From assembly GCA_002215675.1 (NCBI GenBank), contig NGFH01000009.1, positions 168,501 to 232,500 of the forward strand: a stretch of 64,000 nt of DNA, in the 5' to 3' direction. This document shows, piece after piece, positions 52,216 through 60,775 of the stretch. The number at the start of each line of letters is the position of its first letter. Position 1 is the stretch's first letter. A model generated the notes under the pieces. That model was not told the DNA's origin. It saw nothing but the letters and a program-made list of their open reading frames with translations, and did not search any database. This stretch comes from Bacteroidetes bacterium 2013_40CM_41_45 (GTDB lineage: Bacteria > Bacteroidota > Bacteroidia > AKYH767-A > 2013-40CM-41-45). The position numbers and the translations under genes were made by a program.

Positions 52216-53814
52216 TTATTCAACAATTATTTTTCCCGTACCAATTATTTCCCTTACCCCTTGCCCTTTGTACGCTGTCACTTTGTATAAATACATTCCG
52301 CTATGCAGGTTTCCTCTTTCGATTTCGGATTTCGGATTTTGAATTTTGAATTGCATTACTTCCCTGCCCAAAACATCGTACAATTTAAAATCGCAAATAG
52401 TAAATCGTCCATCGTAAATCTGGATTGTAGTGGAAGCACTGAAAGGATTAGGGAAGATCAAAATATCACTTCCATCAGGATTAATTTCATCGGTGCCAAG
52501 AGGTTGACAGATATTTACACTAAGCGTTGCAGGGTTATTGGTAACCATCAGCGGGTTACTTGTCAGCATCCCGCCTGTAATAATGGTGGTTCCACCGGCG
52601 GTTTGCAAAACAGGAGTTACAGCTTCGGGAACAATGGCAGAATCGTTACATCCGTTTGCCGAGCCGAGAGAATCAACTTTCAGGAGATAAATATCTGATT
52701 GCCCTGAGCCAAACGATTGTGTTGCGCCAACTACAGTAAAACCGCCATCGGGTGTAAGAGCGCTATACCATGGGTCGTCTACCGATGAGCCGCCGTACGT
52801 TTTCGACCACAGCATGCTTCCCGAACTGTCTGTCCTCACTGCAAATATCTGCATGCTGTTATTAAAAGCGCCGGTGGAGCCAATCATAATATATCCCCGG
52901 TCAGAAAGCTGATGCACATCCCAGCCAAACTCTCCGCCACCGGAAGTATCGGGAGCGCCAAAAGTTTTTGCCCACTGCAGGTTTCCCAGCGAATCAGTTT
53001 TCAAAAGCGATGCATGATGTATATTAAAAGCATTGTGAATGTCACCCGTAATAATATATCCATGGTCTGCCGTTTGACGCACCACCGCGCCCGATTCCTC
53101 ATTAGCAGAACCATAAGATTTTGTCCAGAGAGTATCTCCGTTTGCATTGAGTTTGACGAGCCACGTATCGGAACTTCCGAAAGAATTGGTGCTTGTTTCG
53201 CCCGTAACAATGTATCCTCCGTCAGTCGTCCGGCCTATTCCGTTAAGTGTTTCCACTCCATTGCCGCCCAACATTTTTGTCCAGAGAATAGTTCCTGCTG
53301 AATCGGTTTTTACAAGCAAGCCCTGGTAGCAGCCGCCAAGACACGTTTCGCTGAAGCCGGAAACAAGAAATCCGCGGTCGATAGTTTGCACTGCCGACCA
53401 TCCATAATCATTGTACGCGCCACCGGCAATAGCAGACCAAATCACATTACCTGATGCATCGGTGCGGATAATATACAAGTCATTCTCTCCTGCACCAAAA
53501 CTTTTCGTTCCTCCTACCAGGGCATATCCGCCGGTATTGGCGAGCGCCACATAATAGCATACTTCATCATTGCTGCCGCCATACGTTTTCGACCATAAAA
53601 TATTTCCTGCCGTATCTGTTTTAATAAGATATGCATCCCTGAAGGGCGCGCTGAAACTCGTGGTGTATCCGCTTATAATGTAATTGCCGTCAAGCGTATT
53701 CTGTATGCACGTTCCGGTTTCATCAGCACTGCCTCCGAATGCTTTTTGAAAAGTATTTTGCGCGGAAGAAATAATGCAAGGTAAAAGCAGTAAGAAGGAA
53801 AAAATTTTTTTCAT
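52216..53814 (-). CDS. Secreted beta-propeller-like repeat protein with T9SS type A domain
   Basis: I start at ATG 53814, giving a signal peptide (MKKIFSFLLLLPCIISSAQ) and 532 residues. At least seven repeats of about 50 residues follow, each with the pattern GGYALVGGTKSFGAGENDLYI...D.SGN.LWSKTYGG, as in Bacteroidota propeller proteins. The type A sorting domain (about 448-532) begins DILIFPNPFSASTTIQIY. It is interrupted by two short stretches encoded by heptamer repeats, about residues 464-476 (YDGRFTICDFKLY region) and 488-499 (KIQNPKSEIER). It ends with an intact GMYLYKVTAY. It should be exported by T9SS. Ligand unknown. Confidence 0.9.
   Translation of the reverse strand: MKKIFSFLLLLPCIISSAQNTFQKAFGGSADETGTCIQNTLDGNYIISGYTTSFSAPFRDAYLIKTDTAGNILWSKTYGGSNDEVCYYVALANTGGYALVGGTKSFGAGENDLYIIRTDASGNVIWSAIAGGAYNDYGWSAVQTIDRGFLVSGFSETCLGGCYQGLLVKTDSAGTILWTKMLGGNGVETLNGIGRTTDGGYIVTGETSTNSFGSSDTWLVKLNANGDTLWTKSYGSANEESGAVVRQTADHGYIITGDIHNAFNIHHASLLKTDSLGNLQWAKTFGAPDTSGGGEFGWDVHQLSDRGYIMIGSTGAFNNSMQIFAVRTDSSGSMLWSKTYGGSSVDDPWYSALTPDGGFTVVGATQSFGSGQSDIYLLKVDSLGSANGCNDSAIVPEAVTPVLQTAGGTTIITGGMLTSNPLMVTNNPATLSVNICQPLGTDEINPDGSDILIFPNPFSASTTIQIYDGRFTICDFKLYDVLGREVMQFKIQNPKSEIERGNLHSGMYLYKVTAYKGQGVREIIGTGKIIVE
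52317..52351. repeat. Heptamer repeat inside a T9SS sorting domain (site 1)
   Basis: Five consecutive units, of types TTTCGAT/TTCGGAT and then TTTGAAT twice, encode on the minus strand the segment FKIQNPKSEIER. They are in frame. Confidence 0.8.
52388..52422. repeat. Heptamer repeat inside a T9SS sorting domain (site 2)
   Basis: Five consecutive units of consensus AAATCGT encode on the minus strand about 11 residues of the IYDGRFTICDFKLY segment, in frame. 36 bases separate it from site 1. Confidence 0.8.
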
Positions 53815-53844
53815 GACATATATTTTTTGAACATCATAAATCAT

Positions 53845-54816
53845 TTATGAATCACGTCCTGTTCTTGGATACTGGTGCCGCAATTCTGCAGGCACTTTAT
53901 CTGCCGGCGGTGGCGGCTCGTTCATTATCACCGTCGGAAAAAGTTTTGTTTTGTAACCGTCAAAATCCTTTGCCCACTCCTTATGATTATATACGCAAAC
54001 AGGCAGGCAGATGGAACAATAATTATGTGTTGCAAAATAAGGGAAGCATTTGCCGGTATCAATCATGTAGCGGTCATTTCCCAAATGGTCTTTACCTGCT
54101 GCCGCGCTTCTCTCATCAGGAATTGCTTTTGCCGGGCAATAAATGCGGCATGCTTTACAGGTGTCGCAAAAGGCGGCAATGCCTGCATCAATGGGTTTAT
54201 CGGTTTCAAAGGGAATAGAAGTGATTACACTTCCCATTCTGAAGAGCGGGCCAATTTCGGGATGAATGATGGAGCCGTGCCTGCCCAGCTCGCCAAAGCC
54301 CGCTTTTAACCCTATTGGAATGTGAAGCAAATCGCTGTCGCCAATAGGATGTTCAATCCTGCAGGTATATCCTAGTGAGCGTATGTATTGTGCAAGCTGA
54401 ATTACGGTTTCGCCCAACGTATAATAAACGCGGAGGCATTCAATTGCCGATTCGCGCGAAGGTACGGTCTGGAATTCGCGCCACCGCATTCGTTGCCCCA
54501 CGGCTATAGCATATTTTTCCGTCACCGTTCTTCCTTTGTAAATATCGCTGGGTTCAATTTCGCAAATGCCGGAAATGTCAGCGCCAAATTCAAGCGCTTT
54601 GGATTTTATACGCTGCGATGCCTCTGCAGGAGAAGGGAAAATATATTTCTCTGCAGCTGGTTCGCCATCAAAACGTAAATACTGGTCCTCGTAAATTTTT
54701 TTCAGATACGATTCAACCTCAGCAATCCTGATGTGGCGTCCTCCAATGGATTCATACCACTGTTCCCATGAAAAAGCCGGAGGTGATTGCGGAGAAGCTT
54801 GTATTGTACCGTTCAT
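53845..54816 (-). CDS. Iron-sulfur protein with double 4Fe-4S domain (QueG-like)
   Basis: I start at ATG 54816 (MNGTIQASP); a frame to 54843 adds nine residues. The 323-residue protein has two cluster motifs: CDTCKACRIYCP and CFPYFATHNYCSICLPVC, as in epoxyqueuosine reductase and corrinoid-linked reductases. Upstream, KSKALEFGADISGICEI and IGDSDLLHIPIGLKAGFGELGRHGSIIHPEIGPLFRMGSVITSI match the cobalamin-binding QueG/reductive-dehalogenase-like core. It is not canonical QueG: the N-terminus differs and the HEAT-repeat end is missing. Function beyond redox chemistry is unassigned. Confidence 0.86.
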   Translation of the reverse strand: MNGTIQASPQSPPAFSWEQWYESIGGRHIRIAEVESYLKKIYEDQYLRFDGEPAAEKYIFPSPAEASQRIKSKALEFGADISGICEIEPSDIYKGRTVTEKYAIAVGQRMRWREFQTVPSRESAIECLRVYYTLGETVIQLAQYIRSLGYTCRIEHPIGDSDLLHIPIGLKAGFGELGRHGSIIHPEIGPLFRMGSVITSIPFETDKPIDAGIAAFCDTCKACRIYCPAKAIPDERSAAAGKDHLGNDRYMIDTGKCFPYFATHNYCSICLPVCVYNHKEWAKDFDGYKTKLFPTVIMNEPPPPADKVPAELRHQYPRTGRDS

Positions 54817-54930
54817 TTTATTTTTGCGAAACAACAGTAACAAATATTCAACTCAAAAGTACAATGAAAAATGATAGAGTTCAGTTAATGTAATTCATTA
54901 TGTATGTTCACCCTTCATAACTGATGTGAT

Positions 54931-55623
54931 TTGAAACGCTTTTTCAGATTTCTTCTCAAGCTATTTCTCTGGTTCATTGCCTTGAGCGTTGGTTCGGTAA
55001 TTCTGTTTCGCTTTGTTCCTATACCGGTAACTCCGCTTATGCTTATTCGTTGCGCGCAACAGGTAATTAATGGAAATGAATTGCGGCTAAACAAATCATG
55101 GAAGTCGCTGGATAATATTTCATCGTCCCTTACGTTGGCGGTCATTGCATCGGAAGACCAAAAGTTTACGGAGCATTTTGGATTTGACATGCAGGCAATA
55201 GAAAAGGCGCAGAAATATAATGAGCATAAAAAAGGGAAACGCGTGCGCGGAGCAAGCACCATTACACAGCAAACAGCAAAAAATGTTTTTCTCTGGGGTG
55301 GAAGCGGATGGACTCGTTATGTTCGCAAAGGGTTTGAAGTGTATTTTACTTTCCTGCTCGAAGTATTCTGGAGCAAGGAACGAATCATGGAAGTGTATCT
55401 TAATGTAGCCGAATGGGGCGATGGAATTTACGGAGCCGAAGCAGCAGCTAAAAAATATTTCGGCAAGAATGCCAAAAACCTGTCGGGTTCAGAAAGTGCA
55501 TTGCTTGCTGCCGTGCTGCCTAACCCGCGCAAGTGGTCGCCTGCAACACCGACAGCATATATTCTGAAACGGCAAACATGGATACTTACCAACATGTACA
55601 GGATTGAAAGGCCGGAATGGTAG
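54931..55623 (+). CDS. mtgA: Monofunctional peptidoglycan transglycosylase
   Basis: The 230-residue enzyme starts at a TTG at 54931 (KRFFRFLLKLFLWFIALSVG), which gives the expected single N-terminal membrane anchor. The GT51 motifs are present: VIASEDQKFTEHFGFD with the catalytic Glu, RGASTITQQTAKNVFLW, ERIMEVYLNVAEWGDGIYG (second catalytic Glu), and AAAKKYFGKNAKNLSGSESALLAAVLPNP. Length and the absence of a transpeptidase domain make it MtgA. It polymerises glycan strands from lipid II. It is divergent from the iron-sulfur gene. Confidence 0.95.
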   Translation: MKRFFRFLLKLFLWFIALSVGSVILFRFVPIPVTPLMLIRCAQQVINGNELRLNKSWKSLDNISSSLTLAVIASEDQKFTEHFGFDMQAIEKAQKYNEHKKGKRVRGASTITQQTAKNVFLWGGSGWTRYVRKGFEVYFTFLLEVFWSKERIMEVYLNVAEWGDGIYGAEAAAKKYFGKNAKNLSGSESALLAAVLPNPRKWSPATPTAYILKRQTWILTNMYRIERPEW

Positions 55624-55628
55624 AAAGA

Positions 55629-55697
55629 GTCATTGGTCGTTGGTCATCAGGCTCCCACAATTTGTTGCATAACGTGTAACGTTTAACGTATAACTTA
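55629..55697. repeat. Two adjacent heptamer clusters
   Basis: Three units of type GTCATTG (55629-55649) are followed by four of type TAACGTN (55670-55697). The first word family recurs, inverted, between the two rRNA-operon tRNAs at 63132-63152. The clusters fill most of the gap between mtgA and the next gene. Confidence 0.8.
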
Positions 55698-55704
55698 GCA
55701 CCCA

Positions 55705-57204
55705 ATGTCACTCACTGATTTCTTTGAGCGTTATTCCGGCAGCAATAGTTCCGGTTTCAGCCGAAGAAATCTGCTGTTTGCTCTGTTAATATTTCTGTCG
55801 CGTGTTCCGTTTATTTTTTCGGGGCCGGGCACTGATGAAGATGCCTGGGGAGTAGCGCTTACTGCATTAAAAATTTTCAGCACGCATCAATACGAAGTCT
55901 CACGTTTTCCCGGGTTTCCGGTTCATGAATTAATTTCTGCTCTGTTTATCCGGGGCGGGCCGGCAGCGTTGAATTTGCTTACCGCAATAATGTCTGCCGC
56001 AGCTGCACTGATGTTTGTATGTGCATTGCAAGAAATACGTTTTCGCTTCCCATACCTGGCGGGACTGGCTTTTGCATTTACTTCTATCGTTTACACTCAT
56101 TCATCCGATTCAATAGATTACATGTGGGCCATGGCATTTATTATGGCATCGTTCTGGCTTCTGCTCAAAGAAAAACCAGTGCTCTCTTCAATTATGCTTG
56201 CCATAGCTGTAGGCTGTCGTATTACTTCTATTACTATGCTTCTTTCTTTCGGAGTGCTTTTAATTGATGACAACCAAAACTCTCGCAGCAACATTAAACG
56301 CATGGTTCGTTATGCATTGCTTACCGGTCTTTTTTCAGTCATTATTTATTTTCCCGTTTTATACAAATATGGTTTGTCTTTTTTTACCTTCTACGATTTA
56401 TCCGGCTATCCTTCAATTCCTAAAGTGCTATATAAAATTTCCCTGGGAGTATGGGGCGTTACCGGAATAATCGCGTTGTTGTATGGAACGCTGGCGCTTC
56501 TTTTTCCACCCGGCACCAAATCAGGAAAATATCTTCTCCCGAGAACGGTAAACGAAAAGCATGTTATCTCCTGGCTTGTAGCCATGGACATGACGATTTT
56601 AATTTTTGTTCGCTTCCCTTATGAATCCGGTTACCTTATTCCACTTATTCCATTCACCATCCTGGTATTCGGAAAATATCTTTACGACCGAGCGTTTATT
56701 TATTTCTCGCTCTTATTAATACTGTCACCATTTGTTATTGGTATCAGCACAGGCCATAAGCCCGATTCTCCAAAGCCATCTGCCGTTTCTGCTAACATCA
56801 GCGTTTTTTCTTTTGATGTTAATCTCGATTTCCTGAACGGCCAGCTCTGCACTGAAATGAAATCGCGCAAGCAAATGGAAAAATTTGCAAATACTGTTGT
56901 TGATGAATCGCAATATCTTGCCGACTCATCACTGGTGTTATGCGGTTGGTGGTATAACGCAATAGAATACCAGCACCAGCAACTTCCCCCTGAGAAAAAA
57001 AATAATAAAGTCATCTGGGCGCATTACCTCGATAAGGATGAACTCATCACTTACATACAGGCGAGATATAATATTTTCTACCTTCCCTTGCAGGACAGCC
57101 TGGAAAAGAAAATGTACGGGGTTGATATAAAATATTTCGGAGCGGTTCCCTTATTCAGCAATGATGACGAAGATTTTCCTGAAGACTCAGAATCCAAACC
57201 CTAA
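55705..57204 (+). CDS. Polytopic membrane protein, possible GT-C glycosyltransferase
   Basis: The 499-residue protein has about nine or ten membrane helices and a soluble tail. After the first helix comes SGPGTDEDAWGVALTALKIFSTHQYEVSRFPGFPVHELISALFI; the acidic cluster TDEDAW resembles the first-loop acidic motif of GT-C transferases, which take sugars from polyprenyl-phosphate. The next segments (TSIVYTHSSDSIDYMWAMAFIMASFWLLLKE) fit that layout. I cannot assign a family with certainty. It may be cotranscribed with mtgA, and its end overlaps the convergent barrel gene by 18 bases. Confidence 0.78.
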   Translation: MSLTDFFERYSGSNSSGFSRRNLLFALLIFLSRVPFIFSGPGTDEDAWGVALTALKIFSTHQYEVSRFPGFPVHELISALFIRGGPAALNLLTAIMSAAAALMFVCALQEIRFRFPYLAGLAFAFTSIVYTHSSDSIDYMWAMAFIMASFWLLLKEKPVLSSIMLAIAVGCRITSITMLLSFGVLLIDDNQNSRSNIKRMVRYALLTGLFSVIIYFPVLYKYGLSFFTFYDLSGYPSIPKVLYKISLGVWGVTGIIALLYGTLALLFPPGTKSGKYLLPRTVNEKHVISWLVAMDMTILIFVRFPYESGYLIPLIPFTILVFGKYLYDRAFIYFSLLLILSPFVIGISTGHKPDSPKPSAVSANISVFSFDVNLDFLNGQLCTEMKSRKQMEKFANTVVDESQYLADSSLVLCGWWYNAIEYQHQQLPPEKKNNKVIWAHYLDKDELITYIQARYNIFYLPLQDSLEKKMYGVDIKYFGAVPLFSNDDEDFPEDSESKP

Positions 57205-57762
57205 GCCGATTCTTATAATAGGATTCTGGTATGGATAAAAATCCGCAAACTCATGGTTCAGGCGAAACAGCACCATAATGGAAAGAGCCGGACCGTCAAC
57301 ATTGAAAGCATAACCATAGCCGGCACCTGCCAAAACGCTGTTCAGCCATTGGCGGGTGAGAACAACTTCCTTAGGATATAAAGCCAGGTTTGGAAGTTCC
57401 ACACTGATGAGCTCATCTTCAACATGCACAAAAATATTGTCCAGAATATAATACCTGGTAAACAATCTTCCTCCATAAATATTGGTGCTGTATGTAAAAC
57501 CGTTTGTTGTGGATGAACCATTGTAAGTTCCGTCTTCTTTATATCTAAAATAAGTATACGTAAGGCCTGTCCCTACATGAAATTTTTCTGTTACCTTATA
57601 GCCCACCTGAGGAGAAATATCAATAATAGTATATGTGCCGAACATCAGCCCCAAATTCCCACCCCAATAAAACCGGCTCTCCGTATTTTTTTGGGCGGAT
57701 GAAAATGTTGAAGTGAACAATAATATTGAAGAAAGTATAAAGCAGAAAGTATATTTGCGCAT
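57187..57762 (-). CDS. Outer-membrane beta-barrel protein
   Basis: The 191-residue product has a signal peptide ending near FSSAQ (about 23), then repeated amphipathic strands (FYWGGNLGLMFGTYTIIDISPQVGYKVTEKFHVGTGLTYTYFRY, AGYGYAFNVDGPALSIMVLFRLNHEF), and ends with IIRIGLGFGF, a terminal aromatic as recognised by the BAM complex. It is a small barrel of unknown function. It diverges from the SDR gene and converges with the membrane protein gene, overlapping by 18 bases. Confidence 0.85.
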   Translation of the reverse strand: MRKYTFCFILSSILLFTSTFSSAQKNTESRFYWGGNLGLMFGTYTIIDISPQVGYKVTEKFHVGTGLTYTYFRYKEDGTYNGSSTTNGFTYSTNIYGGRLFTRYYILDNIFVHVEDELISVELPNLALYPKEVVLTRQWLNSVLAGAGYGYAFNVDGPALSIMVLFRLNHEFADFYPYQNPIIRIGLGFGF

Positions 57763-57809
57763 CGTAAAGATTGTTTTTGCAATATTACGTTTTTGAATGA
57801 AACCTTAAC

Positions 57810-58505
57810 ATGATAATCGTCATAACAGGAGCAGGTAAAGGTATAGGGTACGCCACGGCATTGCAACTGGCTGCAGATAAAAGCAATACGGTAATTGCCA
57901 TTGCAAGAAAACCTGATGCATTGGCGAAGTTGAAAACAGAAAGTAAGTCGGCAATTCAAACTATCAATTTCGACCTTAAAAATTACAGAGATATTGCTAC
58001 TGTTCTGGTTCCTGAAATAAAAAAAATATCAAAACATGTTGATGTTCTTCTCAATAATGCGGGAGTGCTGGTTAAAAAAAATATCAGCGAACTCTCCGCT
58101 TCAGATATTGAAGAATCTTTTTCGGTAAATGTTTTTTCGCACATGCTGCTCATCAAAGAACTAATCCCCATGATGGAAGGCAGGCAAAGCCATATTGTAA
58201 ACATAGGCAGCATGGGCGGAGTGCAGGGCTCTGTGAAGTTTCCAGGGTTGAGCGCTTACAGTTCTACCAAAGCGGCATTAATAAATCTTAGCGAGGTGCT
58301 TGCCGTGGAATTGAAAGAAAAAAACATCTCTGCCAACAGCATTGCTTTTGGCTCGGTGCAAACCGAAATGTTTGGCGAAGCATTTCCATCTGTTAAAGCA
58401 GGGCTTTCTGTTAACGATGCTGCAAAATATCTCGCTGACTTTTGCCTGAACGGGCAGAAATATTTTAATGGAAAAGTGTTGCAAGTGTCGACTTCAACGC
58501 CTTGA
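57810..58505 (+). CDS. Short-chain dehydrogenase/reductase
   Basis: The 231-residue SDR has TGAGKGIG at 6-13, VDVLLNNAGVLVKKN, and the catalytic Tyr150 and Lys154 (AYSSTK), with the upstream Ser in NIGSMGG. NSIAFGSVQTEMF replaces the usual PG loop, and it ends in FNGKVLQVS. The substrate is unknown. The start is only 48 bases from the divergent barrel gene, so the two promoters overlap. It is followed by a 74-base gap to the RCC1 gene. Confidence 0.92.
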   Translation: MIIVITGAGKGIGYATALQLAADKSNTVIAIARKPDALAKLKTESKSAIQTINFDLKNYRDIATVLVPEIKKISKHVDVLLNNAGVLVKKNISELSASDIEESFSVNVFSHMLLIKELIPMMEGRQSHIVNIGSMGGVQGSVKFPGLSAYSSTKAALINLSEVLAVELKEKNISANSIAFGSVQTEMFGEAFPSVKAGLSVNDAAKYLADFCLNGQKYFNGKVLQVSTSTP

Positions 58506-58579
58506 AAAACTTCTGTAATAGAGGTTTTGCGCGGTGCATATTTTTTTCTTATTATTGTGAGGTAATTTAAGCTGATGAA

Positions 58580-60001
58580 ATGAAAAAAATTACTCTCATT
58601 CTGATTTTTAATTCTACCTTCTTCATTTTTAATAATTCCTTTGCCCAAACCATTGCTGGAGGATGGTACCATTCTCTTGCCTTATGCAGCGACAGCACGG
58701 TAAGAACTTGGGGATGGAATATTTTTGGCATGCTTGGAAACGGAACCAACACAGACAGCAATGTTCCGGTGCAGGTGGGTGGTCTTTCAGGTATAACCGC
58801 GATTGCGGGAGGAGAGTATCATTCCCTCGCCCTGCAAAATGATGGAACGGTTTGGGCTTGGGGAGAGGGTTATTGGGGCCAGCTTGGAAATGGAACCAAC
58901 GCTGACAGCAATGTTCCGGTGCAGGCGAGTGCTCCTTCAGCTATAACTGCAATCGAGGCAGGGTGGCAACATTCCCTCGCTCTGAAGAATGACGGAACGG
59001 TTTGGGTTTGGGGACTGAATCATTTAGGTCAGCTTGGAAACGGAAGCTACACCAACAGCTATGTTCCGGTGCAGGTGAGCACTCTTTCGGGTGTCATTGC
59101 AATTGCGGGAGGTTCACACTTTTCCCTCGCCCTGAAGAATGACGGAACGGTTTGGGCTTGGGGATACAATGATGCAGGTCAGCTTGGAAACGGAACCAAC
59201 AACGACACCAGCAATGTTCCTATACAGGTGAACGCTCTTTCGGGTGTAACCGCAATTGCCGGAGGATATCTTCATTCCCTTGCCCTGAAGAATGACGGAA
59301 CACTATGGGCATGGGGAGCCAATTACGCGGGACAGCTTGGAAATGGAACGAGCAACGACAGTAATGTTCCTATACAGGTGAGCGCTCTTTCAGGTGTAAC
59401 AGCAATTGCGGCAGGAGGTGAATTTTCCCTTGCCTTAAGGAATGACGGAACGGTATGGGGTTGGGGACGTAATGTGGATGGCCAGCTAGGAACAGGAATC
59501 CACACCGACTCCTCCAATGTTCCGGTGCAGATGGGCGTTCTTTCAGGTATAACAGCAATTGCGGCAGGAGGTTCCCATACCCTCGCCTTGAAGAATGACG
59601 GAACACTCTGGTCTTGTGGGGACAATTATCGGGGTCAGCTCGGAATCGGAACCAACTGGCCCGATCAACAAGATAGTCCTGTTCCGGTGCAGGTGACAGG
59701 GCTGTGCCCGGTTTTAATTGGGGTGGAGGAAGAAAATATTATTTCAGTACTAAATATTTTTCCCAACCCCTCCACAGATGAGTTAAGAATTGAGAATGCA
59801 GACCTGCCTGCCGGACAGGCAGGATTAAAAATTAAAGAGATAGAAATTTATTCTTCACTTGGAGAAAAAGTTTTTGAACATCAGACATCGGACGTCCAAC
59901 ATCTGACAATCAGCGTAGCTGATTTCCCTCCCGGTATTTATTTCATCACCGTAACAGACGAAGCAGGAAATAAAGTGACGAAGAAAGTGGTGAAGATGTG
60001 A
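58580..60001 (+). CDS. RCC1-repeat (regulator of chromosome condensation) T9SS type A protein
   Basis: The 473-residue protein has a signal peptide (to about residue 23, NSFAQ) and seven RCC1-type propeller blades. The first six differ little at DNA level: the unit HSLALKNDGTVWAWGxNxxGQLGNGT...VPVQVSxLSGVTAIAGG recurs every 150 or 153 bases from about 58691 to 59597, indicating recent duplication. The T9SS type A domain (about 392-473) begins NIFPNPSTDELRIEN and ends GIYFITVTDEAGNKVTKKVVKM. Two repeat-encoded insertions interrupt it: the palindrome giving LPAGQAG (about 409-415) and heptamers giving QTSDVQHL (about 434-441). A secreted propeller; binding partner unknown. Confidence 0.93.
   Translation: MKKITLILIFNSTFFIFNNSFAQTIAGGWYHSLALCSDSTVRTWGWNIFGMLGNGTNTDSNVPVQVGGLSGITAIAGGEYHSLALQNDGTVWAWGEGYWGQLGNGTNADSNVPVQASAPSAITAIEAGWQHSLALKNDGTVWVWGLNHLGQLGNGSYTNSYVPVQVSTLSGVIAIAGGSHFSLALKNDGTVWAWGYNDAGQLGNGTNNDTSNVPIQVNALSGVTAIAGGYLHSLALKNDGTLWAWGANYAGQLGNGTSNDSNVPIQVSALSGVTAIAAGGEFSLALRNDGTVWGWGRNVDGQLGTGIHTDSSNVPVQMGVLSGITAIAAGGSHTLALKNDGTLWSCGDNYRGQLGIGTNWPDQQDSPVPVQVTGLCPVLIGVEEENIISVLNIFPNPSTDELRIENADLPAGQAGLKIKEIEIYSSLGEKVFEHQTSDVQHLTISVADFPPGIYFITVTDEAGNKVTKKVVKM
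58688..59650 (+). repeat. Seven in-frame 150-153 bp tandem repeats encoding RCC1 blades
   Basis: The core GAATGACGGAACGGT or close variants occur at about 58841, 58991, 59141, 59294, 59444 and 59597, with a diverged first copy at about 58691. Spacing is 150 or 153 bases, always a multiple of three. It is part of the coding sequence and is liable to copy-number change. Confidence 0.85.
59786..59799. repeat. Two heptamers 5' of the internal palindrome
   Basis: AGAATTG and AGAATGC form a two-unit tandem immediately before the palindrome at 59803. A matching two-unit tandem (ATTAAAA, ATTAAAG, 59824-59837) lies just after it, so the palindrome seems to split an AATTRAR-type heptamer cluster. Confidence 0.55.
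59803..59823. repeat. CCTGCCTG palindrome, copy 2, inside the RCC1 gene
   Basis: CCTGCCTG (59803-59810) pairs perfectly with CAGGCAGG (59816-59823) across CCGGA. In frame it encodes LPAGQAG within the T9SS domain. The related palindrome at 49557-49598 is intergenic. Confidence 0.88.
59878..59912. repeat. Heptamer repeat inside the RCC1 gene
   Basis: Four clear units of type ACATCNG and a fifth weaker one (59906-59912) encode the HQTSDVQHLTIS segment of the T9SS domain, in frame. Confidence 0.78.
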
Positions 60002-60004
60002 ACT

Positions 60005-60034
60005 ATAAATTCGTCAGCTGACGGACGAATTTAT
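60005..60034. repeat. Palindrome just after the RCC1 gene
   Basis: ATAAATTCGTC (60005-60015) pairs perfectly with GACGAATTTAT (60024-60034), and the loop itself contains CAGCTG. It starts three bases after the stop codon and precedes a second hairpin. Confidence 0.75.
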
Positions 60035-60040
60035 GAATAA

Positions 60041-60069
60041 AAAAGCTCCGTGTAGTTACGGAGCTTTTT
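60041..60069. terminator. Bidirectional terminator
   Basis: AAAAGCTCCGT (60041-60051) pairs perfectly with ACGGAGCTTTT (60058-60068), with A- and T-runs outside both arms. It serves both the RCC1 gene and the convergent OmpA gene. Confidence 0.9.
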
Positions 60070-60100
60070 GCTGCAGTTAAAAATATTCTCTTGCTAAATT

Positions 60101-60775
60101 TTATTTAACGCTCGTTTGTTCTTTAGCGTCTTTTACCATTTTCTCATTCGCTACAATCACAACTTCTACGCGCCTGTTCTGCTGTCTGCCTTCGGCTGTT
60201 TCGTTAGTTGCAACAGGTTGCTTTGAGCCCGCGCCAACAGTAGTCAATCGTTTGCCGGATACACCTTTTGACTTGAGGTAATTAGCAACGCTTTCAGCCC
60301 GCTTCTGAGATAACGGGTCGTTGATGACATCGTTGCCGGTATTATCTGTGTGACCGGAAATAACAACGTTTGTTTCTTTATTGTTCTGAAGTGAAGTTGC
60401 AAACTTGGTAAGCGCACCCTGTGAGGAAGGGTTCAATGTGCTTGAATTGGTTGCAAACAAAATCCCCTCTTCAAAAGTCACTTTCAATCCTTCACCCTCT
60501 TTAATTGTTTCAACTTTGGCTTCTTTTATTTCTTCCAATTCTTTTTTCTGTTTATCCATCTTATGTCCGATAACTCCACCGGCAATTCCGCCAACCACTC
60601 CTCCAATCACAGCTCCCACAGCAGTATTGCCTGCCTGGTGACCAATGACACCACCTACAACTGCGCCCGATGTAGCGCCAATAGCAACGCCTTTATCCTG
60701 GTTGCTCATTTTTTTTGTTGCGTTGCACGAGCAAAGCAACCCTATAATAACTGAATAGATTAGAATATTTTTCAT
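60101..60775 (-). CDS. OmpA-family lipoprotein with glycine-zipper segment
   Basis: The 224-residue protein has a lipoprotein signal (ILIYSVIIGLLCSC, Cys17). A glycine-zipper region at about 30-70 (GVAIGATSGAVVGGVIGHQAGNTAVGAVIGGVVGGIAGGVIG) probably inserts into membrane. A linker follows, then an OmpA_C peptidoglycan-binding domain (about 100-215): NVVISGHTDNTGNDVINDPLSQKRAESVANYL, LTTVGAGSKQPVATNETAEGRQQNRRVEVVI. The Asp and Arg of HTDNTG...NRRVE contact diaminopimelate. It tethers the outer membrane to the cell wall. It is transcribed away from the rRNA operon and probably uses the terminator at 60041-60069. Confidence 0.94.
   Translation of the reverse strand: MKNILIYSVIIGLLCSCNATKKMSNQDKGVAIGATSGAVVGGVIGHQAGNTAVGAVIGGVVGGIAGGVIGHKMDKQKKELEEIKEAKVETIKEGEGLKVTFEEGILFATNSSTLNPSSQGALTKFATSLQNNKETNVVISGHTDNTGNDVINDPLSQKRAESVANYLKSKGVSGKRLTTVGAGSKQPVATNETAEGRQQNRRVEVVIVANEKMVKDAKEQTSVK

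Noticed and set aside
58688..59650. Regular 150 bp repeats as a CRISPR array
   Set aside because: They are in-frame RCC1 propeller blades. Spacing is a multiple of three, there are no unique spacers, and no cas genes are near.
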